NCBI GenBank assembly: GCA_947623455.1
Contig: OX392529.1
Location: 6,200,001 to 6,264,000 of the forward strand
Direction: 5' to 3'
Length of the DNA: 64,000 nucleotides
Source of the DNA: Mimachlamys varia
Taxonomy: Eukaryota > Mollusca > Bivalvia > Pectinida > Pectinidae
The position numbers and the translations under genes were made by a program. Below, one piece after another: positions 21,645 through 34,850 of this stretch (positions are counted from its first letter, which is position 1; each line of letters opens with the position of its first letter). Below the pieces are notes generated by a model that made no database searches, had not been told where the DNA came from, and saw only the letters and a program-made list of their open reading frames with translations.

Positions 21645-22310
21645 CTGTAGATCTGAGTGTAAGAAAAATATAATTGTTAGAGAGATCTAAGTGTAAGACA
21701 GATATGAGTCTGAGACAGATCTGAGTGTTACATAGATATATCTGAGTGCAAGATATGTCTGATTATTAGATACTGTAGATCTAAGTGTAAAACAGATCTA
21801 AGTGTAAGACAGATCTGAGTGTAAGACAGATCTGAGTGTAAGACAGATCTAAGTGTAAGACAGATTTGAGTGTAAGACAGATCTGAGTGTAAGACAGATC
21901 TGAGTGTAAGACAAATCTGAGTGTTAGACAGATCTGAGTGTAAGACAGATCTGAGTGTAAGACAGATCTGAGTGTAAGACAGATCTGAGTGTAAGATAGA
22001 TCTGAGTGTAAGATAGATCTGAGTGTAAGACAGATCTGAGTGTAAGATAAATCTGAGTGTGAGATATATCTGATTGTTAGATAAATCTGAATGCAAGACA
22101 GATCTGAGTGTTAGATATATATCAGTGTAAGATTTATATCATTGTAATACATATCTGATCGTTAGATACTGTAGATCTGAGTGTGAGATATGTCTGATTG
22201 TTATATAGAGTGTATATATATATGAGTATAAGACAAATTTGACCATTAGATATATCTGACTGTTAGATATATATGATTGTGATATAGACCTGAGTGTAAT
22301 AGGAATATCT
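21645..22310. repeat. 17-bp tandem repeat (agatctgagtgtaagac)
   Basis: About 20 well-preserved copies lie at 21780-22060, with degenerate copies on both sides (gttagatat…). Most units hold a BglII-type palindrome AGATCT. The minus frame at 21728-22096 is an artefact. Confidence 0.9.
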
Positions 22311-23885
22311 TCCTGCAGATATACTATTATTTCAAGGAAATCAATCTTTCACCTACTGTGTATCTTGGTTTTCCAATGACGTCATCGTTATGTACGGACG
22401 TACCGCTACTACTCCCGATATATACTGATTTAGTAGGAACATAATCCTTATCGGGACGATCTCTGTGTACTACACCGACGGGAGGCGTATAGACTTATGT
22501 AGACTTCATTGTCTGATTTCTAACACTGATTACGGAAACATATACTACTTTAAAATGAATAGTGCATGTTAGGGCTCCAGTTTCAGTATTAATGTGAAGC
22601 GTTTCAGCCCCTAGACGTGTATGTAGTATGCAAATACATATATAATTGTTCCGTGGTTTTATGGTTCTTGCAACAAGTGCCGCGTGCAGAAAAGGGAAAC
22701 TTAGCGGTAATTAGAAATATTGATATATGAAATTTTAAAGTAAATGTTGTTCAGACCAAAAATTAATTTCTGGAACTCATGAAAAATTGACTGGGCACGA
22801 AATCGTAAGGCATAACGAGAACAAAGCAGTTCGGTCGTAAAGAAGACACGTCCGGGGTAGGTCGGGTCCTTTTGGCCATACGGGGATTGACTTTACGTCC
22901 AAACACGGCCATAGTTTTTTAACTACTGTTGTTGAGGTGAGGTTTCATGTGATTTGGTTAAGCAGGAGAATTTCTCGTGCATGTTCACTCCAATATATCA
23001 CTACTTACCGACTGGACATGTGCGTGGCGTCCCGCACAAGCACGCGTGGGTCTGTTCCAGGCGTGGCGCGCCATTGGTACCGTGTTGAGCCATAGATTTG
23101 CTAGATTTCCTAACGGAGTATCCTTCTGGTTCTAGTTAAACCGCAACTTATTAACAAACATTATATGGTACGGGGACTTCGGTACTTCAATTCACATTTT
23201 GATCTCATTCACATTTAAATCTGACTCTCAAAATTAATTTTTTTATGCGCATAACCCCACCATGAAATGGGGGTGGGGGTATATAGTGTTACCAATGTCC
23301 GCCCGTCGCGCCGCGTCCCGTCCCATGGTAAGTAACCAGCTGGCAAATGGGGGCGGGGGCATTTATGTCTCACAGACATTTCTAGTTTTTTATCGTGCTT
23401 AGTGTTTGGCGTTAGATTTGTACCCAGAAATGTATCGGCATTCTGATCCCGGGATTGATGGAGTGAATTCGGCTGCTCCAACTCTTTCTCTTGCATTATT
23501 CTTTTATTCCATCACTCTTTCTCTTGTCCTAACCGAACTACATTGTACTCGGCAGTAAAGTGAACGTAACACCACACAAATAAACAAAGCACACTAACAC
23601 ATTCGGTATCTCAGTAGACATCTAAAACACCGGAACGGGATATGGAAACTCGCAATCATCAATAATAGATTATCCCTAATTAAGTGTCGTCCCGCTGTTC
23701 CTGACGATTTTGTTATTAGATAAGTGGAGTTTTACGTAATTCATCATAGTTGAATCACAGTGACTAACATTCATGTACTGGTCAGGTAAGCTTCCTGGTC
23801 ACGTGGTAATATATGAATCCGTTTGTGCACTGTCTAGTCAACAAACAGCCGAAATTCACCAAAAACGTGTTTGTGTAGGTGTAAA
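22311..23885. other. No gene seen
   Basis: Mostly unique sequence with somewhat higher GC around 22800-23110 (ggcgtggcgcgccattgg near 23060). The minus frame at 23215-23496 has no recognisable family. Promoter or regulatory function cannot be judged from sequence alone. Confidence 0.4.
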
Positions 23886-24118
23886 TATAAGGATGTACAT
23901 GTAGTGTGTATGTTACAGCCAGGTTGTGTGCCAGATATAAGGATGTACATGTAGTTTGTATGTTACAGCCAGGTTGTGAACATTCTCTTTCATATATGAA
24001 TTGTTGAGCATATCATTCGCCCAGGTGATGGAGGCAATTGTTTCTGTCTCCAGGCCGGGCCATACCAAAGTCCCCATGTCGGGCCATACCAAAGTCCCCG
24101 TGTCGGGCCATACATACA
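23886..24118. repeat. Two small tandem repeats
   Basis: The phrase ataaggatgtacatgtagt…gttacagccaggttgtg occurs twice (23889 and 23938). The phrase gggccataccaaagtcccc occurs in a 25-bp series of about three copies at 24056-24113. Confidence 0.8.
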
Positions 24119-24224
24119 TATATGCATTATATGCATTTTGAATATATGAAAGGTATTTTTAATTTAGATTAAACAGAAGAGTTGTTGTCATGTTTATGTT
24201 AACGGACATTTGTGTATCCCCTAA

Positions 24225-24845
24225 AGATTAGCTCAACTGGCCCGAAGGGCGAAGTGAGCCGTGGTGCGGCGTCCGGCGTCAACGTTTCCATTTAAACGAC
24301 TTCTTCTTAAGAACCAAAGGGCCTAGAAGCATGATATTTTGCTGAAAGGTCCATTGGATGCAGCCCTACAAAGTTTGCAAAAAAAAAAAAAAAAACAACA
24401 GCAACAACATGACCTTAACACATATTCAAGGTCACAGGGGTCAAATATGTTTAAACCTTCTAATGATTTCTTCTGATAAACCAAAAGGCCTAGACACTTT
24501 ATATTTGGCTGAAATGTTCCTTGGATGAAGCACAACAACGTTTGTGAAAGCAATGACCTTGACCCATATTCAAGGTCACGTGGGTCAAATCTGTTAAAAC
24601 TTTCTAACGATTTCTGATAAACTAAAATACCAAGAACCTTGGCACGCAGTTTCCTTGGAAGAAGGCCGAACAAACTTAGCAAATGAAAATGACATTGTCT
24701 TACTTTCAAGGGGTTAAATATGTTAAAATCTTAACATGTTCTTCTGAATGTCTTACATTAATATAGTTTAGGCGACTTTCGGGTTACAAGTAAGATATTG
24801 ATACCAGGTGAACGATGCAGGCCGAGTGGGCCTCTTGTATCACCT
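24225..24845. repeat. Dispersed repeat with hairpin ends and internal ~110-bp units
   Basis: The left end contains ggcccgaagggc and the right end gccgagtgggcctcttgt. Inside, a unit with tgaccttgacccatattcaa then ggtcac..gggtcaaat and tttctaa.gatttctgataa is repeated about three times with decay. This organisation is familiar from bivalve interspersed repeats. The 128-residue minus frame is repeat-derived. Confidence 0.6.
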
Positions 24846-24989
24846 TACTCGGTTGAATAAGTACCACCAATAGCCTTAGCATATTAAGACCTTCTTTGAT
24901 ATTGTGTATCATTGTGTGTGTAGAGAAGGTTTTATCCATTGCGTGTTTTGAATTTTATCTTCTTTTATTTTGTTTTGTTACATCGACAT

Positions 24990-25387
24990 TTAAATTAAAT
25001 CCATAAAAAAACACACATGTACCTTCCTGCCAACTGTTTTTTGTCTACATTTTGTTTGTTGCCGCGGTGATGGCGGCTGATTAGTTTGGCTTCGTATTCT
25101 ATTATATATATGGCCGCTCATTATTGCAGTGGTGCAGGTTTTACAATGGAGGACATAAGTCAGTAATGGGCTAGTAGATCGTAACGTATCAAAGTGACGG
25201 AATCCTCGAGGTGGGCGTGTCCCAGGCTCGAGCCAATCAGCACTATTCACCCATGCCTTAACTAAGTCATATTTGCAGTATTGATTGAATGTCTGAATGG
25301 AGACTTCACGTTGTAGAATATCATAATGACCACGGTAAATAGCCTCATGGCAGAGTGTTCCAGCTTCAGTCCATCCCTTGGTCAACC
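24990..25387 (-). CDS. Candidate coding exon, unknown protein
   Basis: On the minus strand an open frame runs from about 25397 downwards. It is preceded by a pyrimidine-rich stretch and an AG (attattatactag|ggcacg), i.e. a plausible 3' splice site at about 25396. Translation gives WTEAGTLCHEAIYRGHYDIL, then REVSIQTFNQYCKYDLVKAW and WLEPGTRPPRGFRHFD. The composition is balanced and protein-like, unlike the repeat-derived frames. The first ~20 residues loosely resemble an ankyrin-like helix pair, but I do not recognise the family. There is no good initiator (the frame begins with TTG), so it would be an internal exon. Its 3' limit and partner exons are unknown, and chance or a decayed gene remain possible. 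Confidence 0.35.
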
Positions 25388-25699
25388 ACGTGCCCTAGTA
25401 TAATAATTATATTGATGAGATAAAAAAAGGTGATTATACATGATTATACATAACATGTGAGTTTACATATTTGATGTTATTTATTAGATAAGATTCAAAA
25501 CCGGTGCATTATTTGATTTTTTTTTTTTGTTTGATTAACATTTTATAATCTTTTAATATTATAAGTCTATTTTTTCTGACGAGGCATGTTTGTTATCAAA
25601 ATAAAAGGACAATATCAGAAAATGTCTTGCGTTGTTGATATAGATGTAGTATGATGCATACTGTATACGATGTCGGACACAGTACTTCGGTATATGACG

Positions 25700-28345
25700 A
25701 TAGCCCATAATGACCGTTTATGTAATAACCCAGTGTGACCGTGTATGTGCCCAGTATGGGCGTGTGCGTGCCCAGTATGACTTTTTGTTATAATCCAGTA
25801 TGACTGTGTGTGATACCTCAATATGACTGTTTGTTATAACCCAGTATGACCGTGTGTGATAACTAAGTATGACTATGTGTGTGATAATCCACTATGACCG
25901 TGTGTGTGATAGCCCAGTATGACTGTATGTGCGATAACTCAGTGTGACTATGTCTGATAACCCAGTATGACTGTGTGTGATAACCCAGTATGACCGTGTG
26001 TGATAACCCAGTATGACCGTGTGTGATAACCCAGTATGACTGTATGTGATAACCCAGTATGACTGTATATAATAACCCAGTATGACTGTATGGTATAACC
26101 CAGTATGACTATATGTGTGATAACCCAGTATGACTATATGTGTGATAACTCAGTATGACTATATGTGTGATTACCCAGTATGACTATATTTGTGATAACC
26201 CAGTTGGACTATATGTGTGATAACCCAGTATGACTGTATGTGTGATAACCCAGTATGACTGTATGTTATAACCCAATATGACCGTGTGTGTGATAACCCA
26301 GTATGACTGTGTGTGATAACCAAGTATGATTGTATGTGATAACCCAGTATGACTGTATATTATAACCCAGTATGACTGTATGGTATAACCCAGTTTGACT
26401 ATATGTGTGATAACCCAGTATGACTATATGTGTGATAACTCAGTATGACTATATGTGTGATAACCCAGTATGACTATATGTGTGATAAACCAGCATGACC
26501 GTGTGTGATAAACTAGTATGACAATGTGTGATAACCCAGTGTGACTATGTGAGATAATCCAGTATGACTGTGTGTGATAACCCAGAATGACTGTATGTGA
26601 TAACCCAGTATGACTGTATGTTATAACCCAATATGACCGTGTGTGTGATAACCCAGTATGACTGTGTGTGATAACCCAGTATGACTGTGTGTGATAACCC
26701 AGTATGACTGTATGTGATAACCTAGTATGACTGTATGTTATAACCCAATATGACCGTCTGTGTGATAACCCAGTATGACTGTATGTTATAACCCAGTATG
26801 ACTGTATGTTATAACCCAGTATGACTGTATGGTATAACCCAGTATGACTATATGTGTGATAACCCAGTATGACTATATGTGTGATAACCCAGTATGACTA
26901 AATGTGTGATAACCGCGTATGACTATATGTGTGATAAACCAGCATGACCGTGGGTGTGATAACCCAGTATGACTATATGTGTGATAACCCAGTATGACTA
27001 TATATGTGATAACCCAGTATGGCTATATGTGTGATAACCCAGTATGACAATGTGTGATAACCCAGTATGACAATGTGTGATAACCCAGTATGACAATGTG
27101 TGATAACCCAGTATGACAATGTGTGATAACCCAGTGTGACTATGTGTGATAACCTAGTATGACTGTATGTTATAACCCAGTTTGACAATGTGTGATAAGC
27201 CAGTATGACAATGTGTGATAACCCAGTATGACTATGTGGATAACCCAGTACATGTATGACTATATGTGTGGTAACCCAGTATGACTATATGTGTGATAAC
27301 CCAGTATGACTGTATCTGTGATAACCTAGAATGACTGTATGTGATAACCTAATATGACTGTATGTGTGATAACTCAGTATGACTGTATGTGTTAACCCAG
27401 TATGACTGTATGTGTGATAACCCAGTATGACTGTATGTTATAACCCAATATGACCGTGTGTGTGATAACCCAGTATGACTGTGTGTGATAACCCAGTATG
27501 ACTGTATGTGATAACCCAGTATGACTGTATATTATAACCCATTATGACTGTATGGTATAACCCAGTATGACTATATGCGTGAGAACCCAGTATGACTATA
27601 TGTGTGATAACCCAGTATGACTGTATGTGATAACCCAGTATTACTGTATGTGTGATAACCCAGTATGACTGTATATGTGATAACCCAGTATGACTGTATG
27701 TGTGATAACCCAGTATGACTATATGTGTGATAACCCAGTATGGCTATGTGTGATAACCCTGTATGACTATGTGTGTGATAACCCAGTACATGTATGACTA
27801 TTTGTGTGATAACCCAGTATGACTATATGTGTGATAACCCAGTTTGACAATATGTGTGATAACCCAGTATGAATGTATGTGTGATAACCCAGTATGACTG
27901 TATGTGATAACCCAGTATGACAATGTGTGATAACCCAGTATGACTGTATGTGTGATAACCCAGTATGACTATATGTGTGATAACCCAGTATGGCTATGTG
28001 TGATAACCCTGTATGACTATGTGTGTGATAACCCAGTACATGTATGACTATATGTATGATAACCCAGTTTGACTATATGTGTGATAACCCAGTTTGACTA
28101 TATGTGTGATAACCCAGTATGACTGTATATGTGATAACCCAGTATGACTGTATGTGTGATAACCCAGTATGACTATATGTTATATCCCAGTATGACTGTG
28201 TGTGTGATAACCCGGTAAGACCGTGTGTGATACCCTGTTTGATCATGTGTGCGATAACCCAGTACAGGTGTATGACCGGGTGTGATAACCCAGATGTATA
28301 CATATTATATATATGACCGTGTATCTGATAACTCGGTGTGGTGCC
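25700..28345. repeat. 23-25-bp tandem array, ~110 copies
   Basis: The unit is gtgataacccagtatgactg followed by tatgt or tatgtgt. The period varies between about 21 and 25 bp. Variant blocks recur: tataacccaatatgaccgtg near 26270, 26620 and 27440, and the cagtacatgtatgacta variants at 27248, 27785 and 28035. Higher-order duplication is therefore present. Minus frames here are artefacts. Confidence 0.95.
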
Positions 28346-29230
28346 TTTTGTTTTTTATCTGTTGACTGATCTCGACGTTGCCCGTACAAACAACAGAACA
28401 AAAGTCGCCGATAATCCTGAATTATGCATCGAACAAATTAACGCTAGCAACCAATTAATCTGACACCGACAGAGAATTCTCTACTTTTATTGTCGAAGAA
28501 AACAATAAAATCACAGGTTCCATGACGAAGTAAACGAGGAATCAATCCAGTAAAACTAACCTTCATTTCTGTAGTTTCTTGATTCTTTGAACTCCTGAAA
28601 AATCACATTAAAATCCGAAACATAGCGGAAAGAAAATCGTGACGTTGTGCGCTCAAAATATACTAGCCCTTTTACTCTCCTACAAAGGTTTTGTTCGTGC
28701 GCGTTTGTACTTACTATAGATTCTCCGATATTCAGATTGTTTCCTCTGAGAAGTGTAGTTTAAACACCCTTACGTATTAATTATACACAGTTATCAATAA
28801 TACACATCGTTCAGGCAATAACTCTTTTACAAACATCTTACTATCGCGCCGTTCTTTGTTTTTCCGCACCTTGATTTGTAAAGCTGGGAATGATCAGAGT
28901 TGAGTTTAGCACTCCGCCTCCCTCGAGAACGAAATGAAAAGCAAGATATCTGTCGTGTAGATCGTAGACAGGGTATGATGCACGCTGCACGTGCGTTTGT
29001 TAACGAGTCTATCGCACGCGACTTCATCTACATAATACACACATTTTACCCGCACCAATATACAATTCAACATTCCAGGTATTTCCATCGTCACAAATCT
29101 GCAAAAGATGTTGTCCCCAACACATATAATAACAACTTAGAGATATCTTTAATAATAAAACAAGCGAACACAAATTCTGACTCTTCCTTCAGCATGTTCA
29201 TGTTCTTCATCTCCATATTGTTATGGTCCA
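28346..29230. other. No gene supported
   Basis: Unique sequence. A 117-residue plus frame (28900-29253) and its antisense frames show no family resemblance. The plus frame runs into the Penelope-like element start, so part may be upstream retroelement sequence. Confidence 0.4.
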
Positions 29231-30862
29231 GCTGGACACATGGTAACTGGTAATCTGAATAGTATCCCCAACATAAAGCTTCGGGAGCTTTTCATAAAAG
29301 GTCCTAAGTATCGAGAGACTCCATCGATCAATTGGAATGTGTATTACAAGATTTTTATGGACTATGTGGAAGAATAAGCCAGACAATGGGCTAAACTTGA
29401 CAATGCTGGATTACATTCACTTTCAGAGTGGGCGAAGTCTATCAGGTCCTCTATCCAGAAAAGAAAACTAAACACAAGTCGATATTTCTTGACTCCGATG
29501 TTAGAACAATACTCAACCGATCTACACGATTAATATGTGGTTGTGTCTGTCGACAAAGCTTCTAACAACTTGATAATTGTTTGCAGGTGCAACTTCATAA
29601 TGTACACGTATTGCTAGCAAAATAATAGACCTGTTTCATAACCAATGTAACCTTACTTACACATTGACGGGTTTTCAAAAGATGAAATACTATCTAACCA
29701 TGTTTCAGTATTACAATCTTTCAATATACCGGTTAATGAGCAAGACGCTGACCTACCTCGTCTTTATATGATACCTTAACTACACAAGGGTCCCTGTACA
29801 CTACCATACATTTTATAAAACTGAAAGAACGTCTTTGATCTCTCGCTATGGGAGCTTTCTTTTTCCAAGAAAGGCAGACGACGATACAAAGAAATGGTAG
29901 TGAGCTATCTTTTAACACAACAAATTAAAGATAACTTCAAGATGAAGATATAGTACGAATGATTGGATTCCTCGTTGACAATATTTTTGTGAGTTTTGAG
30001 GAAAGATTTTCCAGCAGGCTGTAGGCATTCCCATGGGAACAAACTGTGACCCACTCTTAGCCGACTTGTTTTTATTTTCATACGAGGCTGAATTTGTGGA
30101 AGAGCTAATCAGGACAAGTCACAAAAACCTTGCCAAATCGTTTAATTTCGCTTTCAGATATATCGACGATGTGTTGTCTATAAACAACAAAGTGTTGTCT
30201 ATAAACAACAAAAAGTTTGCTGACCACGTCGATCGTATATACCCTTCTGAACATTAAATAAAGTACACAACATACCCTTCTACATTTGCACATCAGCTGC
30301 TTACCTCGGTCTCTACTTAAACTATGACTAACATGGACAGCTTACTACTAAAGCTATACGATAAACGTGTTGATTTCAATTTTCTGATCTTTCTTGATAG
30401 TGACATCTCTGCTTCTCCAACCTATGGCGTTTACATGTTGCGGGTGATTCGTTTTTCTAGGGCCTGCTCTAAATATCATGATTTTCGTGAGAGATGTCAA
30501 CTGCGGACAAACAAACTTATTACACATGGATTCGAAAGATGCAAGTTAATAAGAACTATGAGCAAGTTTATTTGTCGCCATCTTTGTATCATTGAAAACC
30601 ATTTTGTGTCCTTGTGTGATATGAAAATGGGCGCTTTTGAGTATGCTCATTAGTTTGCTTACATTTGATTAAGAATGATGACTCGGTTCTCTCTTTGAGG
30701 ACGGGTGTCGTCGATGAAGCAGAATATGCTTACTCTTCCGGAACACCAGGTCGTTTTTTGTTTTACTTTTCAAAGGGTCTTCATGTTTCCTTTGTTCATA
30801 TTTTGCCCCTAGTTTAATCGATTTCGAGTTCGGATTATAGGTTTTATTGATGCTTCGGTATT
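29231..30862 (+). pseudogene. Penelope-like retroelement, degenerate reverse transcriptase and 3' tail
   Basis: Reading plus frames with shifts, 29231 onward gives AGHMVTGNL, LFIKGPKYRETPSINW, WAKSIRSSIQKRKLN and DKASNN, all landmarks of a mollusc/cnidarian RT family that I assign to Penelope-like elements from memory. Stops interrupt at 29374 and about 29530. The region that should hold the first catalytic RT motif is missing, replaced by frameshifted sequence near 29800-29930. Then follow IPMGTNCDPLLADLFLFSYE, FRYIDDVLS with the catalytic YIDD at 30159-30170, a KLYDKRVDFNF block, and the C-terminal SPTYGVYMLRVIRFSRACS (30324-30653). The shared 3' tail runs to gatgcttcggtatt at about 30862. 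Copies of this tail occur at 2.7, 3.3, 36.85, 38.0, 44.2 and 45.5 kb. The element is dead. Confidence 0.75.
30171..30212 (+). repeat. 21-bp in-frame tandem duplication beside the RT YIDD motif
   Basis: gtgttgtctataaacaacaa occurs twice head to tail immediately after YIDD, doubling VLSINNK. The array in the 3.5-8.6 kb copy is a much larger tandem expansion in another part of the same gene family. Confidence 0.9.
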
Positions 30863-31149
30863 TTTTGTTCGTTTGTTTTTCTTGTCTTTTCTTTTTTCAA
30901 GAAAACCTCACCATGAGATACTTCAACAAAAATATGTCGTCAGCACAGAAGGCACAAGTGACAAATACGATTTTAAGTGATATATACTATACATGTATTA
31001 TTTATCAATTAAGCCTTAAACCGTACTGCCAATACGTATCACAGCATAAAACAGAATATTGTGATGTCCATGTACAAAAAAAAGATATCCAAACTTGTAC
31101 AAAAATGTTCCAGTGTAATGACACAAGACAGGAGTAAGTTGATACATGT

Positions 31150-31898
31150 AGATTGACGGACAGCTGTACGTACATAACGGTACACACGTATAACGGACAG
31201 CTGTACGCACATAACGGTACACAAGTATAACGGAGAGCTGTACGTACATACCGGTACACAAGCATAACGGACAGCTGTACGTACATACCGGTACACAAGC
31301 ATAACGGACAGCTGTACATACATAACGGTACACAAATATAACGGACAGCTGTACGTACATAACGGTACAAAAGTATAACGGACAGCTGTACGCACATCAC
31401 GGTACACAAGTATAACGGACAGCTGTACGTACATAACGGTACACAAGTATAACGGACAGCTGTACGTACATAACGGTACACAAGTATAACGGACAGTTGT
31501 ACGCACATAACGGTACACAAGTATAACGGACAGCTGTACGTACATAACGGTACACAAGTATAACGGACAGTTGTACGTACATAACGGTACACAAGCATAA
31601 CGAACAGCTGTACGTACATAACGGTACACAAGTATAACGGACAGCTGTACGTACATAACGGTACACAAGTATAATGGACAGCTGTACGCACATCACGGTA
31701 CAAAAGTATAACGGAGAGCTGTACGTACATAAAGGGTCACAAGTATAACGGACAGCTGTACGCACATCACGGTACAAAAGTATAACGGACAGCTGTACCC
31801 ACATCACGGTACAAAAGTATAACGGACAGCTGTACGCACATCACGGTACACAAGTATAACGAACAGCTGTACGCACATCACGGTACAAAAGTATAACA
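31150..31898. repeat. 37-bp minisatellite, ~20 copies
   Basis: The unit is cggacagctgtacgtacata then acggtacacaagtataa. Variants carry cgcacatcac or tacaaaag. The minus strand is free of stops in all frames and 37 is not a multiple of 3, so several overlapping minus frames of 96 to 241 residues are artefacts. The array begins about 290 bp after the Penelope-like 3' end. Confidence 0.95.
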
Positions 31899-32493
31899 CA
31901 GGAGAGTATTCATGAGATGATTATCTGAAGTAATATATAAATAATTTGAAAGATCGGTAATTTTCAGGCAAAGCTTACACAATAGGAAATGTACCAGACA
32001 ATGTATTTTACTGGGTGTAACAGAAAGAAAATACTCGTACAATGTACATGATAGTTCAGCGATGCACCTTATGTTGAACGTAATAGTAAACTTGATTGTA
32101 AATATATACTTTAATGACAAAGTTAGTTTCTATTGCGAACTGCTAGCAACTGTAAGAGTTTATGTAAAGGACGACGGACGGTTCCAATGGCATGTTTTCT
32201 AGATTTTATTTTACACAAAGTTGCGTATAGAGGACAGATTAAAGCAACATGAAATTCGTCATATACGTCTGTTTTTACTACCCGTATGTCACTACAACAA
32301 ACCGTAATCGCAGACAAAACTCAAGGCAGGGTCGTAACCTTACACATCACAGCATAGTGGTGGTACTTCATGTCTATCACGTACCACTGAACACCCATTC
32401 CTACACAAACCTACATAAGGTTTACCCAACAGATCAAGAAGTATCAGTAACCAACGACACTAACTGAATCTTATATTAGTGTTTACATCACTT
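31899..32493. other. No gene seen
   Basis: AT-rich. The 72-residue plus frame at 32249-32467 has no recognisable features. Confidence 0.4.
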
Positions 32494-34850
32494 TTGTCGG
32501 GAAGCGATAGAGTCTGTACTTCAAGTGCTGTAGCTATTTCCTGTCGGGAAGCGATAAAGTCTGTACTTCTAGTGCTGTAGCTATTTCCTGTCGGGAAGCG
32601 ATAGAGTCTGTACTTCTAGTGCTGTAGCTATTTCCTGTCGGGAAGCGATAGAGTCTGAACTTATAGTGCTGTAGCTATTTCCTGTCGGGAAGCGATAGAG
32701 TCTGTACTTATAGTGCTGTAGCTATTTCCTGTCGGGAAGCGATAGAGTCTGTACTTCTAGTGCTGTAGCTATTTCCTGTCGGGAAGCGATAGAGTCTGTA
32801 CTTCTAGTGCTGTAGCTATTTCCTGTCGGGAAGCGATCGAGTCTGTACTTCTAGTGCTGTAGCTATTTCCTGTCGGGAAGCGATAGAGTCTGTACTTCTA
32901 GTGCTGTAGCTATTTCCTGTCGGGAAGCGATCGAGTCTGTACTTCTAGTGCTGTAGCTATTTCCTGTCGGGAAGCGATAGAGTCTGTACTTCTAGTGCTG
33001 TAGCTATTTCCTGTCGGGAAGCGATAGAGTCTGTACTTCTAGTGCTGTAGCTATTTCCTGTCGGGAAGCGATCGAGTCTGTACTTCTAGTGCTGTAGCTA
33101 TTTCCTGTCGGGAAGCGATGGAGTCTGTACTTCTAGTGCTGTAGCTATTTCCTGTCGGGAAGCGATGGAGTCTGTACTTCTAGTGCTGTAGCTATTTCCT
33201 GTCGGGAAGCGATGGAGTCTGTACTTCTAGTGCTGTAGCTATTTCCTGTCGGGAAGCGATGGAGTCTGTACTTCTAGTGCTGTAGCTATTTCCTGTCGGG
33301 AAGCGATGGAGTCTGTACTTCTAGTGCTGTAGCTATTTCCTGTCGGGAAGCGATAGAGTCTGTACTTCTAGTGCTGTAGCTATTTCCTGTCGGGAAGCGA
33401 TAGAGTCTGTACTTCTAGTGCTGTAGCTATTTCCTGTCGGGAAGCGATAGAGTCTGTACTTCTAGTGCTGTAGCTGTTTCCTGTCGGGCAGCGATAGAGT
33501 CTGTACTTCTAGTGCTGTAGCTATTTCCTGTCGGGAAGCGATAGAGTCTGTACTTCTAGTGCTGTAGCTATTTCCTGTCGGGAAGCGATAGAGTCTGTAC
33601 TTCTAGTGCTGTAGCTATTTCCTGTCGGGAAGCGATAGAGTCTGTACTTCTAGTGCTGTAGCTATTTCCTGTCGGGAAGCGATAGAGTCTGTACTTCTAG
33701 TGCTGTAGCTATTTCCTGTCGGGAAGCGATAGAGTCTGTACTTCTAGTGCTGTAGCTGTTTCCTGTCGGGAAGCGATAGAGTCTGTACTTCTAGTGCTGT
33801 AGCTGTTTCCTGTCGGGAAGCGATAGAGTCTGTACTTCTAGTGCTGTAGCTGTTTCCTGTCGGGCAGCGATAGAGTCTGTACTTCTAGTGCTGTAGCTGT
33901 TTCCTGTCGGGCAGCGATAGAGTCTGTACTTCTAGTGCTGTAGCTATTTCCTGTCGGGAAGCGATAGAGTCTGTACTTCTAGTGCTGTAGCTATTTCCTG
34001 TCGGGAAGCGATAGAGTCTGTACTTCTAGTGCTGTAGCTGTTTCCTGTCGGGAAGCGATAGAGTCTGTACTTCTAGTGCTGTAGCTGTTTCCTGTCGGGA
34101 AGCGATAGAGTCTGTACTTCTAGTGCTGTAGCTATTTCCTGTCGGGAAGCGATAGAGTCTGTACTTCTAGTGCTGTAGCTGTTTCCTGTAGGGAAGCGAT
34201 AGAGTCTGTACTTCTAGTGCTGTAGCTATTTCCTGTCGGGAAGCGATAGAGTCTGTACTTCTAGTGCTGTAGCTATTTCCTGTCGGGAAGCGATAGAGTC
34301 TGTACTTCTAGTGCTGTAGCTATTTCCTGTCGGGAAGCGATAGAGTCTGTACTTCTAGTGCTGTAGCTGTTTCCTGTCGGGAAGCGATAGAGTCTGTACT
34401 TCTAGTGCTGTAGCTATTTCCTGTCGGGCAGCGATAGAGTCTGTACTTCTAGTGCTGTAGCTGTTTCCTGTCGGGAAGCGATAGAGTCTGTACTTCTAGT
34501 GCTGTAGCTATTTCCTGTCGGGAAGCGATAGAGTCTGTACTTCTAGTGCTGTAGCTGTTTCCTGTCGGGAAGCGATAGAGTCTGTACTTCTAGTGCTGTA
34601 GCTGTTTCCTGTCGGGAAGCGATAGAGTCTGTACTTCTAGTGCTGTAGCTATTTCCTGTCGGGAAGCGATAGAGTCTGTACTTCTAGTGCTGTAGCTGTT
34701 TCCTGTAGGGAAGCGATAGAGTCTGTACTTCTAGTGCTGTAGCTATTTCCTGTCGGGAAGCGATAGAGTCTGTACTTCTAGTGCTGTAGCTATTTCCTGT
34801 CGGGAAGCGATAGAGTCTGTACTTCTAGTGCTGTAACTATTTCCTGTCGG
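32494..34850. repeat. 47-bp minisatellite, ~50 very homogeneous copies
   Basis: The unit is cgggaagcgatagagtctgt then acttctagtgctgtagctat and ttcctgt. Copies start at 32499 and end at 34802 in exact 47-bp steps (49 steps). Variants cluster: gatggag in five consecutive units (33118-33308), gatcgag in scattered neighbours, agctgttt only in the right half, gggcagc in four units. A rare ctgtaggg variant occurs at 34187 and 34704, exactly 11 units apart with matching neighbours. This shows a 517-bp higher-order duplication. Confidence 0.97.

Noticed and set aside
31005..31807. Minus-strand frames of 96-241 residues with repeated VYRYVRTAV-type text
   Set aside because: Artefact of the 37-bp array, stop-free on that strand in every frame.
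31150..31898. Hammerhead relationship of the 37-bp array (shared acagctgtacg with the ribozyme 3' half)
   Set aside because: Only 11 bp are shared. The array unit lacks CTGANGA and the GAAA core, so coincidence is more likely.
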